Assembly (NCBI GenBank): GCA_003615045.1
Contig: ML014152.1
Coordinates: 1 to 64,000, forward strand
Length of the DNA: 64,000 nt
Direction of reading: 5' to 3'
Source: Caulochytrium protostelioides
Lineage: Eukaryota > Chytridiomycota > Caulochytriomycetes > Caulochytriales > Caulochytriaceae
Part shown: positions 40,414-51,317 of the stretch, piece after piece
Numbering within the stretch: the stretch's first letter is position 1
How the letters are laid out: every line of letters starts with the position of its first letter
Notes under the pieces: model-generated
Databases searched by the model: none
Seen by the model: only the letters and a program-made list of their open reading frames with translations
Told to the model about the DNA's origin: nothing
Translations under genes and position numbers: made by a program

Positions 40414-41494
40414 CGGCACCAGCACCGGCACCGGCACCGCCATCAGCACCGACTCCCACGGGACAAAGCGCGGCGTCGCTGCCGGGCCACGCCGCCAGCA
40501 GCTCCGCCTCGACGTCCGCGCCGCAGCTGCCGGCCTCGGGCGAGATCAAGCGCGAGGACAGCGTGTCCGCGTCGGCCGCGAAGCTCCCGAGCGCCAAGTT
40601 CGCGCCGGCGTCGGGCGCCTCGTCGGCCGCCGCGTCGCCCGCGCCAACTCGCGCCGCCCGGGCCGGATACGCGAGTGGCGCGGCCACGCCGCCGTCTCGG
40701 GCCGCTGTCGTAGTGCCGCCGCCGCCGCCGCCGGCCGCCGCCACCATCGCCACCGTGCCGTCGCCCCCGCCTCCCGCCGTCGCCCTCGCCGCCACCGTGC
40801 CGCCGCCGCCGCCTCCTGCGGCGCCGATCGCGGCTGCACGTAAGTATCCCGCCCCTGCCGCCGACACGACGTCTCCACCCCGGCCCGATCCCGTGAGCGG
40901 TAGTTCCAGTCAAGCTCATTTCTTTCTGCGCACTGTTTCCCAATCCCCGTCCCACGCGTCGCTCCACCAAGCAGCTGACGCCGCCGCCGCCGCTGCGCCG
41001 ATGCACGTGCCGCCGCCGCCGCCGCCGCCGCCCATGGGCGCCCCGCCGGCCCAGGCCATCGCCGCCCAGCCGTCGGGCATGACGAGCACCGCTGACTCCA
41101 GTCAAGGTAACATTCTCGGATGGATGGATGCGTCTGACGCATCATTGCTAGCCGTATGATATAAGTCACTCATTTCTGTTTTGCTGATGTACCACGCATG
41201 CCGCCCTCGTGACGATCAGTGCTGACCGGCTCGGCGTCGTCCATCCCGCCGCCGCCGCCGCCCCCGCTCCCGCAACAAGCGTCATACACGGGCATCGTGC
41301 CGCCGCCGCCGCCGCCGCCGCCGCCGCCTCCGCCGCCGCCGCCGCCTGCCCCGGTGACCACCAGTACGCCGGCCGGTAACGCTCCGCCGCCGCCGCCGCC
41401 GCCGCCGCCACCCGCGCCTGCGGCCGTCATCAGCGGCGGTGGTCCGTCACCGCCGCCGCCGCCGCCGCCGCCCCCGATGGGTGGCGCGGGTGGT

Positions 41495-41525
<31 letters not shown>

Positions 41526-42604
41526 TCTCCGGCGGTGGGGGCGACGACAGCATGCAGGCGGCGCTGGCGCGCGCGATGGCCGCCAAGGCGGCGAAGCGCG
41601 CGGAGAGCAGCGGCGGCGCGGCGCCCGTGGCCGGCGGGCCGAGCAGCGCGGCGGCGTCGCCGCTTTCGGTGCAGGAAGAGCTGCAGAACGCGTTCAAGAA
41701 CGGCGGGCTGCGGAAGCGCACGCCGAGCGGTCCGACGGACGGCGCGGCGGCCGCGGCCAAGCCGCCGGTGTCGAGCGGCGGGTCGAAGGGCGAAATGTCC
41801 TTCCAGGAGCAGCTGCAGCTGCGTCTGCAGAGCCGCGCCACGAGCGAGGGCGGCACGACGTCGATCCTGAATCTGGAGAAGCAGAAAAAGAACGAGCCCG
41901 AGTCCGAGACGGCGGACGACGACGGCGCCGAGACCGGCGCGGGCACCCTGCAGGAGCGCCTGAAGCGCCTCCAGAAGGGTGGCAAGGGCGGCATCTTTGG
42001 CGCACCCGCGCCTGCCGCCGGCGTCCCACGCAACTTCTCGTTGCCGAAGAAGGAGGGTGACGCGATCGGGCCCAAGAAGTGGGCGCCCGTGCAGACGGGG
42101 ACCATGCGCGGCAAGGCTGCGGCGGACGCGGCAGCCTCGGCCACGGGGACGCCTGCCACGGGGACGCCTGCCACGGCGACACCTGCCACGGCGACGCCCG
42201 CGGCACCGGCGCCCGCTTCGGAATCTGCCGCGACCAAGGCGGACGCGCCGCCCCCGCCGCCTCCGGCCCCCGCGGACGATCCTGCTCCGGCTCCCGCTGC
42301 TCCGGCTCCCGCTGCTCCGGCTCCCGCTGCTCCGGCCCCTGACGCCGAAGCCCAAGCCCAGGCCGACGCAGCGGAGGCTGAGGCGGCGAGCGACGCCGAC
42401 GCGGTGCCGATAGTCGACGGGTCGTGGGTGGTGACGCTGGCGGCCTTCGAGGCGGCGGACCCCACGCAGCTGTCGTTCGGGGAGAGCGAGTATGTGCACG
42501 TCGTGCAGTGGCAGTATGGTTCCGGCTGGGCCTACGGGCAGTCCAGCGACGGCGCGCGCGCAGGCATCTTCCCGCAGACGTATGTCGTGGCCCACCAGCC
42601 CTGA
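39663..42604 (+). CDS. ABI-like subunit of the SCAR/WAVE actin-regulatory complex
   Basis: Abl-interactor family; in the WAVE complex it links signalling to Arp2/3-driven actin assembly. Model: join(39663..40839, 40975..41106, 41220..42604), 897 aa. Residues 1-210 form the WAVE-binding helical and homeodomain-homologous part (LAALDKTLAMLLTSHQNLHDIAMHSETHYAS; TFTQTNEYAQQGMSALAYHLVEATRAV; then RLNLNRLDHIG). Long polyproline runs follow. WH2-like or short helical repeats come next (DDSMQAALARAMAAKAAKRA; LQNAFKNGGLRKR; LQERLKRLQKGGKGG). The C-terminal SH3 domain covers about the last 60 residues (ALAAFEA..., QLSFGESEYVHVVQ, WAYGQSSDGARAGIFPQTYV). Introns: 40840-40974 (GTAAGT, tandem AAGCAG acceptor) and 41107-41219 (GTAAC...ATCAG), both in phase 1. 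The ABI assignment rests on the N-terminus plus SH3. Animal ABI proteins lack such long extra repeats. Confidence 0.75.
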
Positions 42605-42869
42605 TCGGCCGTCCGGCGGCGGCGTCGACGGCCCGGTCCGCCCATCGTCGCATCGGCTCAGTGGCGCCTCCCGTCATCTCTGGCCTTTCTGACGAGGGCC
42701 TTCCCTCATGGTTCTCTTTCTCTCTCGTAGTGCTTGTTGTTGTCTTTGCTTGGCCCATCCGTGACGACTTATCCGATAGCGGATCTCAAGTCGAAGGCGT
42801 CTGATCCGATCGTTTCATTGTTTTATGACATGGAAGGGCGGCATCCGCATTGGAGCGAACGGTGGCGGG

Positions 42870-43854
42870 CTACTGGCGCTTCTTGGTCTTGCCCGACGCG
42901 GTCGCGGGCAGCCGCTTGGCGTAGATGCGGCGGAGGTGGGGCCCCTCGATGAAGAGGACGCTGACGCGGAATACGGTATACATGAAGCCGGCGATCACGT
43001 AGCCGACCGCGCTCTTCTGGAGCAGCGCGATGCCGAACCAGAGCAGCGCGGTCCCGAGGTACTGCGGATCGGAGGAGAGGCGGTAGGGACCCGTCGTGAC
43101 GGGCGCCTTCATCAAGTAGCCGAAGGAGTCGCCGTTGTTGACGCCCTTGAAGCCCAGGGCCTTGTAGGTCCACAGGTTGAGCAGAACGCCGTAGGCGACC
43201 AGGCCCCACCCGACCCAGTGGGACAGCTCGTCGCTCAGCAGGGCGAAGCGGCCCTCGTCCGCATCGATGGCGCGGTGGAGAAAGACGTTGCGGATGCCCG
43301 CGCTCGCGATCAGTGCGATCCCGTACAGGTAGACGGCCAGCCGGCCAAAGATCTGAAAACACCATCAGAAAGTGAGATGGTTCAAACAGACGTGGGTGAG
43401 TTACGGCATGGTGACGTAAAAAAGAAGCGTTATCCGCTCGATCATGGCCGCCAGTCTCCTCGGGTCATCATCGGCTCTGTCGCATGATCGACCGGGCTGC
43501 CGACATGAGATGCGACGGCGATGTCGCAGCGCTGCCTGACGTCGACGGATCTCACCATGATCTTACCTTGGTGAAGATACGCGTATGGTATTCCAGCTGG
43601 GCGGTCAGGTTGTAGAACACCACGTGCGCCACGATGGCACTGAATGCCTGGTGCAGCAGGGGCACGTGGTCCACCCGCGGGATATACCGCTCCGGCAGCG
43701 TATAGTAGGCCGCGGCGAGCTCTGCCACGATCTGGTGGACGCCCCAGGTCTTGAGCAGCGCGCCCACCGTCGAGCTCTGGTGCCACTCGGCCAGCGTGTC
43801 GGTCACGTGCAGGCGCAGCCACTGCAACGTCATATCAATGTCTTCGGAAAGCAT
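42870..43854 (-). CDS. Phospholipid N-methyltransferase (OPI3/PEMT type)
   Basis: ER membrane enzyme of the phosphatidylcholine branch that transfers methyl groups from SAM to (mono/dimethyl) phosphatidylethanolamine. Model: complement(join(42870..43352, 43567..43854)), 256 aa (yeast Opi3 206 aa). The 214-nt intron (GTAAGA...TTTTCAG, phase 0) joins VFYNLTAQLEYHTRIFTK to IFGRLAVYLYGIALI. Four hydrophobic segments are visible. The SAM-binding region is GDSFGYLMKAPVTTGPYRLSSDPQYLG, matching GDYFGI...RVT.FPFN...NPMYWG. The second motif reads IEGPHLRRIYAKR where the family usually has EEPFTAKIY. The basic tail GKTKKRQ resembles an ER retention signal. Start at MLSEDIDM; MTLQWLRL is an alternative. 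Convergent with the ABI-like gene. Confidence 0.85.
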
Positions 43855-44619
43855 GGTGCGTGTTGAGGGGAGGTTCAGGGTGGATGGCCGAATACCGTCA
43901 AGGGAGGAGGACGCGCGTCCGATGGCGGGTGGTCCTTCCATTAACCTCGGCTGCTTCTGACGGAAGCAGCATCGATCATACCGCACGGGGTGATCCTCCG
44001 GTCCGACCTCTCCAGTCTTGCGGCCATTCTATATCGCACAGGCTCCATGATCTATAGACCGGTGACGACGGGAGAGAGCGGCCGACGGCCGATCAGACCC
44101 CATCGTGCCGAGACCTCGCCCGACCCTCCTCATCCCCTGCCGGAGCGGCGCCCCCGTCCCCTGGGCCTGCGTTCCGGACGCCGAAGCGGTGACCCGCACT
44201 GACGAGCATTTTCTTCTTCGTTTTTGCAGCGCGTGTGGCCTTTGGCGATGGACCCTTTCCGTTGATTCGGAATCGGCGCCTCTCCCCCCTCTGGCTTCGG
44301 CATCATAGAAGGACATCGTGCATCAGCGCGCGACGAAGGATCCGCTTGCCGCGCCACGTTGGCTATCAAGGGGGCGCGTGCAGGGGGTGGGCGTGCAGCC
44401 CGACAGGGGCGAGCGGTCGAGCGGCCGGCGTCCATGATTCGCTGGCCTGCTCACCTTCCGTATCGCGTGGACCCTGCTGCGATCGTCGCAGAGCGGTGGA
44501 TTGAAGGATCGCGAGCGTGTTGTTTATACAAAAGGAAGAGGAAGCGGCCCGGCGAAGCCCGCGTCTGGCCGAGCTGCAGCTCGTGGCCGGGCCGCCGTCA
44601 TGCATGCGGCGGCGCCTGG
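43855..44619. other. intergenic, 5' of the methyltransferase gene
   Basis: Between two minus-strand genes. It is less GC-rich near 43950-44070. No gene seen; probably the methyltransferase promoter and the prefoldin 3' region. Confidence 0.5.
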
Positions 44620-45348
44620 CTACGCCGTTTCCGCGCGCGACATGATTTCCTTGAAGTTGTTCTGCTGGTCGAGCAAGTCGCGCTCAAGCTTCTTGGAGAC
44701 GCGCTCGAGCGCGGTGACCTCGCTGGCGGCCTCGGTCACGCGCTTCGCGAGCTGCTCGGTGAGCTTCGGCAGCGGGGCTTGGACGAACATGCGGCCGACC
44801 GACGAGTATGCGACGGTCGCCGGGTCGAGCGCCGAGAGCTCCTTCTTGGTCAGCTCACAGACGCGACGCTCGCGCTCACGCGCCGACAGGTTGCTCTCCA
44901 CGTTCGTCAGCTGGCGCGTCGTCTCCTTGATCTTGGACTGGATCTCCATCAGGATCTGCGCACCCGAGCGACAGGCGCATCGGGAAGGTATACCGTGCCG
45001 AAACACGATCGCGTCACAGGGCGGCGCATCAGGGGGTCGAAAGCAAGCAAACAGGGCAGACGTGCGTGAGTGATGCTGATCCGGTAGGGGTCCCCGCCTA
45101 AGAGGGCACGGGCCACGATGAAATGACAGCGGGGCTCGCTGGGAGCATGCAGCGCCCATATCACGCTGCTGAGCCCAGCACCCTCGCCCCGGCACCACGG
45201 GGCGAGGGATCCGCAACCAGTGTCGGGTGGTCGACCCCGGCGGCCTTTGGATAATCATAATCCCGGTGCCGTGATGCGATGATCACTTTCGTGATAAGCG
45301 GACCCCTGCCAACGGTACCTGTTGCACGTGCTCTTGGGACATCGTCAT
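44620..45348 (-). CDS. PFD1: Prefoldin subunit 1
   Basis: Beta-type subunit of the hexameric chaperone that passes unfolded actin and tubulin to the CCT chaperonin. Model: complement(join(44620..44955, 45319..45348)), 121 aa, normal size. Exon 1 is 30 nt (MTMSQEHVQQ), and the 363-nt intron runs GTACCG...TGCGCAG in phase 0. The second exon has the two helices of the coiled coil (ILMEIQSKIKETTRQLTNVESNLSARERERR and LTEQLAKRVTEAASEVTALERVSKKLERDLLDQQNNFKEIM). Between them lie the beta hairpins with LTKKELSAL and VGRMFVQAP (human VGRMFILQ; yeast LTKKEL). The exon-1 call is less certain than exon 2; MSQEHVQQ at 45342 is a second possible start. CCT1, which receives prefoldin substrates, is the next gene. 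Confidence 0.88.
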
Positions 45349-46410
45349 GGTGGCGAAGCAGCTCTCGGTTGAATGAGGGGAGACGCGTGCCAGTCGGGTG
45401 AGGAGCAGGCCGACAGAGGAGCGAGGCGGGCGAGCAGCAGGGATGGCGCGGGGGACGGCAGGGTCGTAGGGCCAGGACAAAGCGAGGACGCGGGTCAGTT
45501 ACGCTCAAGCGGCGTCGCGCGAGCGCCGCTCGCACCGCACGTGGGCGCAGCGGCATGCGTGTGCCGCCACGTGCTGGAAGCAGACCTTCCGCTATGGCTT
45601 CGAGGGCGCCGGGATCTCGTGCCTTCTGGTTCATACCCGCGAGGCAGCCGTGGCCCACGCCGCCACCGGTGCGCGGGGTCCTCACGCGCGCCCGTGCCGC
45701 CGGCCGGGTTGGTCGGCCCACCGACCGCGGGGCCTCAGCCTTGGTCATGACGCCCCGCCGCCGGCAAAGCCTCGTTGGTCTCGATGCTTCGGCAGGGGCC
45801 CGCTGCCGCATTGCTGCGCGCCGCTGGGCATCATCCATACGTTCCTCACGCGGTCCGATGATCTTCCGTGGGGATGGTCCTCTCCACATCCAGACCAAGG
45901 CCACGAGCCTGCGTATCCCACCGTATTCGGTGCACCGTCTATCGAGGCACACCGCACGCGATCGCATCGAGCCCTGGCGATCGTCCATTTTTTTTTTTTT
46001 TTTGGCGAAGCGTTGATACCGTCGAGAGATGGGCATGCTTGGGGTGAGGCGTCCGTTGCGGTCCGCGGCCTGCATGGGCGATCATGAGCACGTCGCGCGC
46101 CGTTCATCACGATCACGGCTGCGGGCCGCTGGAAGCGCCAGCGCGCCCAGGCATGCCGCGCTGGGGGCAGGGGTGTGGCCGCCCGGCAGCCCATCCGTGG
46201 AGCCCATCGGGGGCCCCTCGTAGCCTCCCCCGTGCTGCTAGCGGCCTGCCCGTGGTCGGGCACCAGCGAGAGCCGCCCGTCAGCATCGGAGATGGCCGCG
46301 GACGGAGGTCCTTCCGCCTCGTTCTCGGGTGGTCGGTGATCTTGGCCGCCGCTCGTCGCGTCGTTCGCCTGGCGCAGGCCGCGGAGGTCTCAGCGACATC
46401 GGGTGCGGCG

Positions 46411-46490
46411 CCACGGCCAGGGCCAGGGCCAGGGCCAGGACCACGGCCAGGGCCAGGGCCAGGGCCACGGCCACGGCCACGGCCACGGCG
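46411..46490. repeat. 6-bp repeat (CCAGGG/CCACGG)n with 30-bp higher-order unit
   Basis: The 30-bp blocks 46411-46440 and 46441-46470 are nearly identical arrays of CCAGGG units. They are followed by four CCACGG units. It shows two levels of repeat structure. Confidence 0.85.
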
Positions 46491-46623
46491 TTCCTCTCCA
46501 AGCGTCGGCAACGAGCGTTCGCGTCTCCCGTGCAACGACGCGCTGGCGACTCGGCAAGGCATCGGCTCCTTCCTCGTCGCCGACGCGTGTGCGCCTCAGC
46601 ATCGCATGGCGACGCATGGCGAC

Positions 46624-46724
46624 GCATCGCATCGCATCGCATCGCATCGCATCGCATCGCAGCGCATCGCAGCGCATCGCATCGCCGAGCCAAGCCGAGA
46701 GCGAGAGCGAGAGCGAGAGCGAGC
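46624..46724. repeat. (GCATC)n pentanucleotide array followed by (GAGAGC)n
   Basis: About a dozen GCATC units, two of them GCAGC variants, at 46624-46685. After 11 bp of other sequence a GAGAGC array runs at 46697-46724. Confidence 0.9.
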
Positions 46725-46946
46725 GTGGGCACGGGCTATTCGATGAGCGCCAAGTCGAGGGAGTCGCGGCGATGGCAGCAGCGGGCAACGCCACGGACGC
46801 CAGGGGTCGTCGCTGGGGTCGCCAGGACGCCGTTCAGGGTGTGAGCACGCCGCCGGCATGGCCGGCGTGCGCGCGGGAGGCACTAGCAGGAAAAGGACCA
46901 AGCCATGCCCGCGATGGACGCCTGGGCCCCAGCCGCGCCGAGCAGC

Positions 46947-46993
46947 ACGCCCACGCCCACGCCCACGCTCACGCTCACGCTCACACTCACGCG
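46947..46993. repeat. 6-bp repeat (CACGCC/CACGCT)n
   Basis: About seven hexamer units, switching from CACGCC to CACGCT to CACACT along the array. It is the fourth tandem array within 600 bp. Confidence 0.85.
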
Positions 46994-47396
46994 CGCCGTC
47001 CGAGGGAGGCCTCGAGCGCGGGCGGGGGCCTCAAATCGCTGGGCATCGCGCCAAGACATCCACGCGAGCATCGACGCAGGACGCATCGCATATCGCGGCC
47101 TCAGCGCGCATCATGCCGTGATGAGCGTGATGGGACGGAGGCATGAAATCTTGAACGTGTGCGGCGCCGGTTCCGTCGTTGCTCTTTTAGTCTCGGGCGT
47201 GTTTCTAACGCCAAGCCGTGTTGACCTCTTGACCCTCGCGCGCGTGTCCGCTGTCACCGTTCTGCGGCCCATCTTCCCCCATCTCCTTTTGCGACGCGGC
47301 CTCTACTTCCACAAGCCCTGCCTCACCATCCTCCTTTTGATACCGTCCGTCCGTCGTCGTCTCCCCGGTCGCCTCGCCCGTTTCCACCTTTCCACG

Positions 47397-49426
47397 ATGT
47401 CGCAGGAAGGCCCCAACCCCCGAAAGAACAACCCGCTGCTTATCGGCGGCTCGCGCACCTCCGGCGCGGAAGTGCGCAACCAGAATGGTAACGTCGCCCC
47501 CCCCACACTCCCCTTGCGCGCCCTGGCCATCGCTCCAAGCGACGACCACCCATCCGATCGGGCCCTCAATGCCGAGGCGACGACCAGCGAATGGCATCGG
47601 CGTCGCACCGCGCATCGCGATGGCTGGTCCTGGCCCCATATGGAGATAGTCGGATGTTTCATTGGGGGTTTGTCTTGCTCACTCTTTCGCTCGATGGTCC
47701 ATGATCTCTCTGTGCCGTTGACCATGATCGCTGATGGTCGTGGCTAGTGCTCGCCGCAAGCTCGATCGCCAACATCGTCAAGTCCTCATTGGGCCCCGTC
47801 GGGCTGGACAAGATGCTGGTAGACGACATTGGTGACGTGACAATCTCCAACGATGGCGCAACCATCCTCAAGATGCTGGACGTCGAGCACCCCGCGGCGC
47901 GCGTGCTTGTGGAGCTGGCTCAGCAGCAGGACAAGGAGGTCGGCGACGGCACGACGTCGGTCGTCATCATCGCCGCGGAGCTGCTGCGCCGCGCCAACGA
48001 TCTCGTCAAGAACAAGATCCACCCGACGACCCTGATCAACGGCTACCGCCTCGCATCCAAGGAGGCCACGAAGTACATCGTGGACCACCTGGCGATCAAG
48101 CTGGACCAGCTGCCCAAGGACGCGCTGATCAACGTTGCCAAGACGTCCATGTCGTCCAAGATCATCGGGGCCGACGACGCCTTCTTTGCGAGCATGTGCG
48201 TCGATGCGCTCACCACCGTCAAGACGACGAACGCCAAGGGCGAGGCCGTCTACCCCGTCAAGGCCGTGAACATCCTCAAGGCCCACGGCAAGTCCGTCAA
48301 GGAGTCGCTCTTTATCCGCGGCTACGCGCTCAACTGCACCGTCGCGGCGCAGGCGATCCGCACGAACGTGACCAACTGCAAGATCGCCTGTCTCGACATG
48401 AACCTGATGAAGGCGCGCATGGGCCTCGGCGTCAACATTGTCATCGATGACCCCGACCAGCTCGAGGCGATCCGCCGCCGCGAGAGCGACATCACCACCG
48501 AGCGCATCAAGAAGATCCTCGCCACGGGCGCCAACGTCGTGCTCACCACCAAGGGCATCGACGACATGTGCCTCAAGCTCTTTGTTGAGGCCAACTGCAT
48601 GGCCGTGCGTCGTGTCAACAAGGACGACATGAAGCGCATTGCCAAGGCGACCGGCGCTACGATGCTCTCGACGCTCTCAAACCTCGAGGGCGAGGAGGTC
48701 TTCGACGCCTCGTGCCTCGGCCAGGCCGAGTCCATGACCCAGGAGCGCATCTCCGACGACGAACTGATCATCATGCGCGGCGCCAAGCACCAGGCATCAT
48801 CCTCGATCATCCTGCGCGGCGCCAACGACTTCATGCTCGACGAGATGGACCGCTCGATCCACGACGCGCTCTGCGCCGTCAAGCGCACGCTCGAGTCCAG
48901 TGCCGTCGTCCCCGGCGGCGGCGCCGTCGAGGCCGCCCTCTCCGTCTACTTGGAGACCTTCGCCACGACCCTCGCGTCGCGCGAGCAGCTCGCCATTGCC
49001 GAGTATGCCCAGGCGCTGCTCGTCATCCCCAAGACGCTTGCCGTCAACGCGGCGAAGGACGCCACCGACCTCGTTGCGCGCATGCGCGCGTACCACCACC
49101 AGGCGCAGACGCTGGCCGGTGCCGAGGACACGGCCATGACGGGCGCGGGCGCCACGGCCGGCGCCCACGCCGTCACCGCCCACGCCCACGCCGGCGCCGG
49201 CGCGGGCCCCAACGCCGCCCTCAATGCCAAGAAGCTCCAGTACACCGGCCTCGACCTCATCCGCGGCACGCTCGTCGACAACGTCTCCCGCGGCGTCCTC
49301 GAGCCCGCGATGAGCAAGCTCAAGAGTCTGAAGGCCGCCACCGAGGCCGCCATCGCCCTGCTCCGCATCGACGACATGATCACCATCGCACCTGAGCAGC
49401 AGCAGGACGACGGCCACGGCCACTAA
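47397..49426 (+). CDS. TCP1: T-complex protein 1 subunit alpha (CCT1), cytosolic chaperonin
   Basis: ATP-driven folding of actin, tubulin and other proteins in the eight-subunit TRiC ring. Model: join(47397..47487, 47748..49426), 589 aa (family about 550-560). Exon 1 codes MSQEGPNPRKNNPLLIGGSRTSGAEVRNQN. The 260-nt intron (GTAACG...GGCTAG) splits a Val codon and restores VLAASSIANIVKSSLGPVGLDKMLVDD. ATP-site motifs are GDVTISNDGATILKML, VGDGTTS and VVPGGGAVEAALS. The extra length is an Ala/His/Gly insert of about 35 residues (AGAHAVTAHAHAGAGAG) between LVARMRAYHHQAQ and YTGLDLIRGTLVDN, plus an N-terminal tail. The neighbour PFD1 codes a functional partner, though shared regulation is only a guess. 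Confidence 0.97.
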
Positions 49427-50209
49427 AGGAGGCCTGGCGATCACGGCCACCTTCCTTGGTCTCTTTCGCTCTCACTCGCTCGGCGGCATGGACAGTCGAC
49501 GGTGGCCCCTGGCGCGGCGCGCCTTCTTTCTGTTGTTTCTTTTCTGTTCTATTTCTTGTTCGCCGCTTTCTCCCCCTTTATACTGTAAACGATAGCATCA
49601 CTCCTCTCTGACGCGTTGCTGACCCGGTGGCCATGATGACAGCCGGTGACGACGCGTGCAACGACGTGCGCACACCACGTTCGCCATGCGGCGACCCGAG
49701 GCCGGGTGGATCGCGGCCCGTCCAAGCCTCGTCGGACGATGTCCCGTGGCCGACGGCGACGGCCGCCCCTCGGCGGCGGCGGCGTGGCCATGAGCGGCGC
49801 CCGCCCCACGACGCGCAGTCCGCTGGGGGGCGCACCCTGATACCGACGGCGCCCGAGATCACCTCAGGACGCTTCGGAGTCGTTCTGGGCGTCGACGACG
49901 ACGGTCGCTGCAGACCCGCCAATCCAGCGATAAACCATACCGGCGGCGTCAGCGCCGCCCATCGCATGATCGGCTGACCACGATCCCACCATCCGTGGCG
50001 CCTCCCGGCATCGCGACGGCTCCAGCGAATCCAACGAGTCCAACGAGTCCACCGACGCCGCGGCGCCCACGCCCGTCCGCTCGTACGCATCGTTTCCTGC
50101 CGCCCGTCGTCGCCGCTTGGCACCCGTCCGTCCGTCTGTCGCTCGCTCGCGGCCTGTCGCGCCGCCTCGAGGGCCGCCGCGCCGCGCCGCCGCACCGATC
50201 CGCGGCAGG
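49427..50209. other. intergenic CCT1 / VPS34
   Basis: Begins with a T-rich 3' flank of CCT1 (49530-49580) and becomes GC-rich toward VPS34. The VPS34 frame is open back to 50117. No other gene is recognised. Confidence 0.5.
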
Positions 50210-51283
50210 ATGGACCGCCCGCCGCCGCCGCTGCCACCGCCCGCCGCGGCGTCGACGCCCGGGATGTCGCCCGCCGCCTCGTCTGCTACCGCCGGTGCCG
50301 CCGCCGCCGCTGCGGCGCCGCTTCCGTCAGCGATCCCGGGCGCCCTCCCGACCTCGGCGGGCAGCCGCGCGCGCCGCCGATCGTCCCATCCAGCGCCGGC
50401 CCACGGCTACGCGATGCCCTCGCGCCGCGTCGTCGGCCCGGGCCCCGGCGCCACGAGCACGAGCGCGGGGATCAGCTCCATGTATCAGCGGCAGCAGGAC
50501 CAGCGCACGATCAAGGATTTCTCGTACTGCGTCACGCCGGATCTGAGCCACCTCGCGCTGCGCGTGCAGTGCCACGCCGTCGAGGGGCCCCTCACCTACA
50601 CCATCGCCGACGGCAACCGCGCGGCAACGCCGCGCAAGACGGTCATCCTCGACCCCGCCCATGAAATCTACATCACGGCCGACGTCGTGACGGCCTCGAC
50701 GCCATCGCCCTCGTTCGCCGCGACCGCCGCGCCACCGCCGACCGCGTCCGCCGCGGCGCGCGGCGGCTTCTCGCTCGTGCCGGGCCCCCCGCTGCGCACC
50801 CGCTACCGGACGCTGTCGCGCGCCTCGAGCCGCGCCAAGCCGCAGGCCGCGCCCGCCGCGGCGGTCGCCGGCCCGCCGGCCGGCGGGAGTGCCGGCGGCG
50901 CCCGCGCCAGCAGCGCTGACGGTGCCTCCCGCGACGGCGCGGCCGGCGGCGCTCCCGCCGCGAGCAGCAGCAGCAGTAGCAGCAGCCATGCGAGCACGGC
51001 GGTCGTCGCCGACGACGACGAGTGGCTCGTCTTCCCGCTCACGTACCGCGACCTCCCGCGCGACGCGGCGCTCCACCTCACCCTCTGGACGTCGCTCTGC
51101 CTCAGCGACGCGGATGCGTACACGCCGCGACGGCGCGCCGACGACGGCGAGGACGACCATCCGGACGCCATGCCCCGGGTCCGGCCAATCGCCTGCGCGC
51201 GGTTCCCGCTCTTTGGCAAACACGCGACCCTGCGCAAGGGCCGCCACAAAGTGCCACTGTATCCGATCGGCGGCGGCGGCGAT

Positions 51284-51317
<34 letters not shown>

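Larger units (their letters stand above)
45349..47396. other. 2 kb divergent gap PFD1 / CCT1 rich in microsatellites
   Basis: Between divergently transcribed prefoldin and CCT1 genes. Contains a run of 16 T (45988-46003), several tandem repeats (46411-46490, 46624-46685, 46697-46724, 46947-46993) and no convincing coding frame. The last 250 bp before CCT1 are pyrimidine-rich, as expected for a promoter and leader. Confidence 0.55.

Noticed and set aside
45161-46075. 304-codon minus-strand frame overlapping the PFD1 intron and upstream region
   Set aside because: Runs through the poly-T tract and the PFD1 first exon in another frame, is Arg/Pro-rich and shows no family features.
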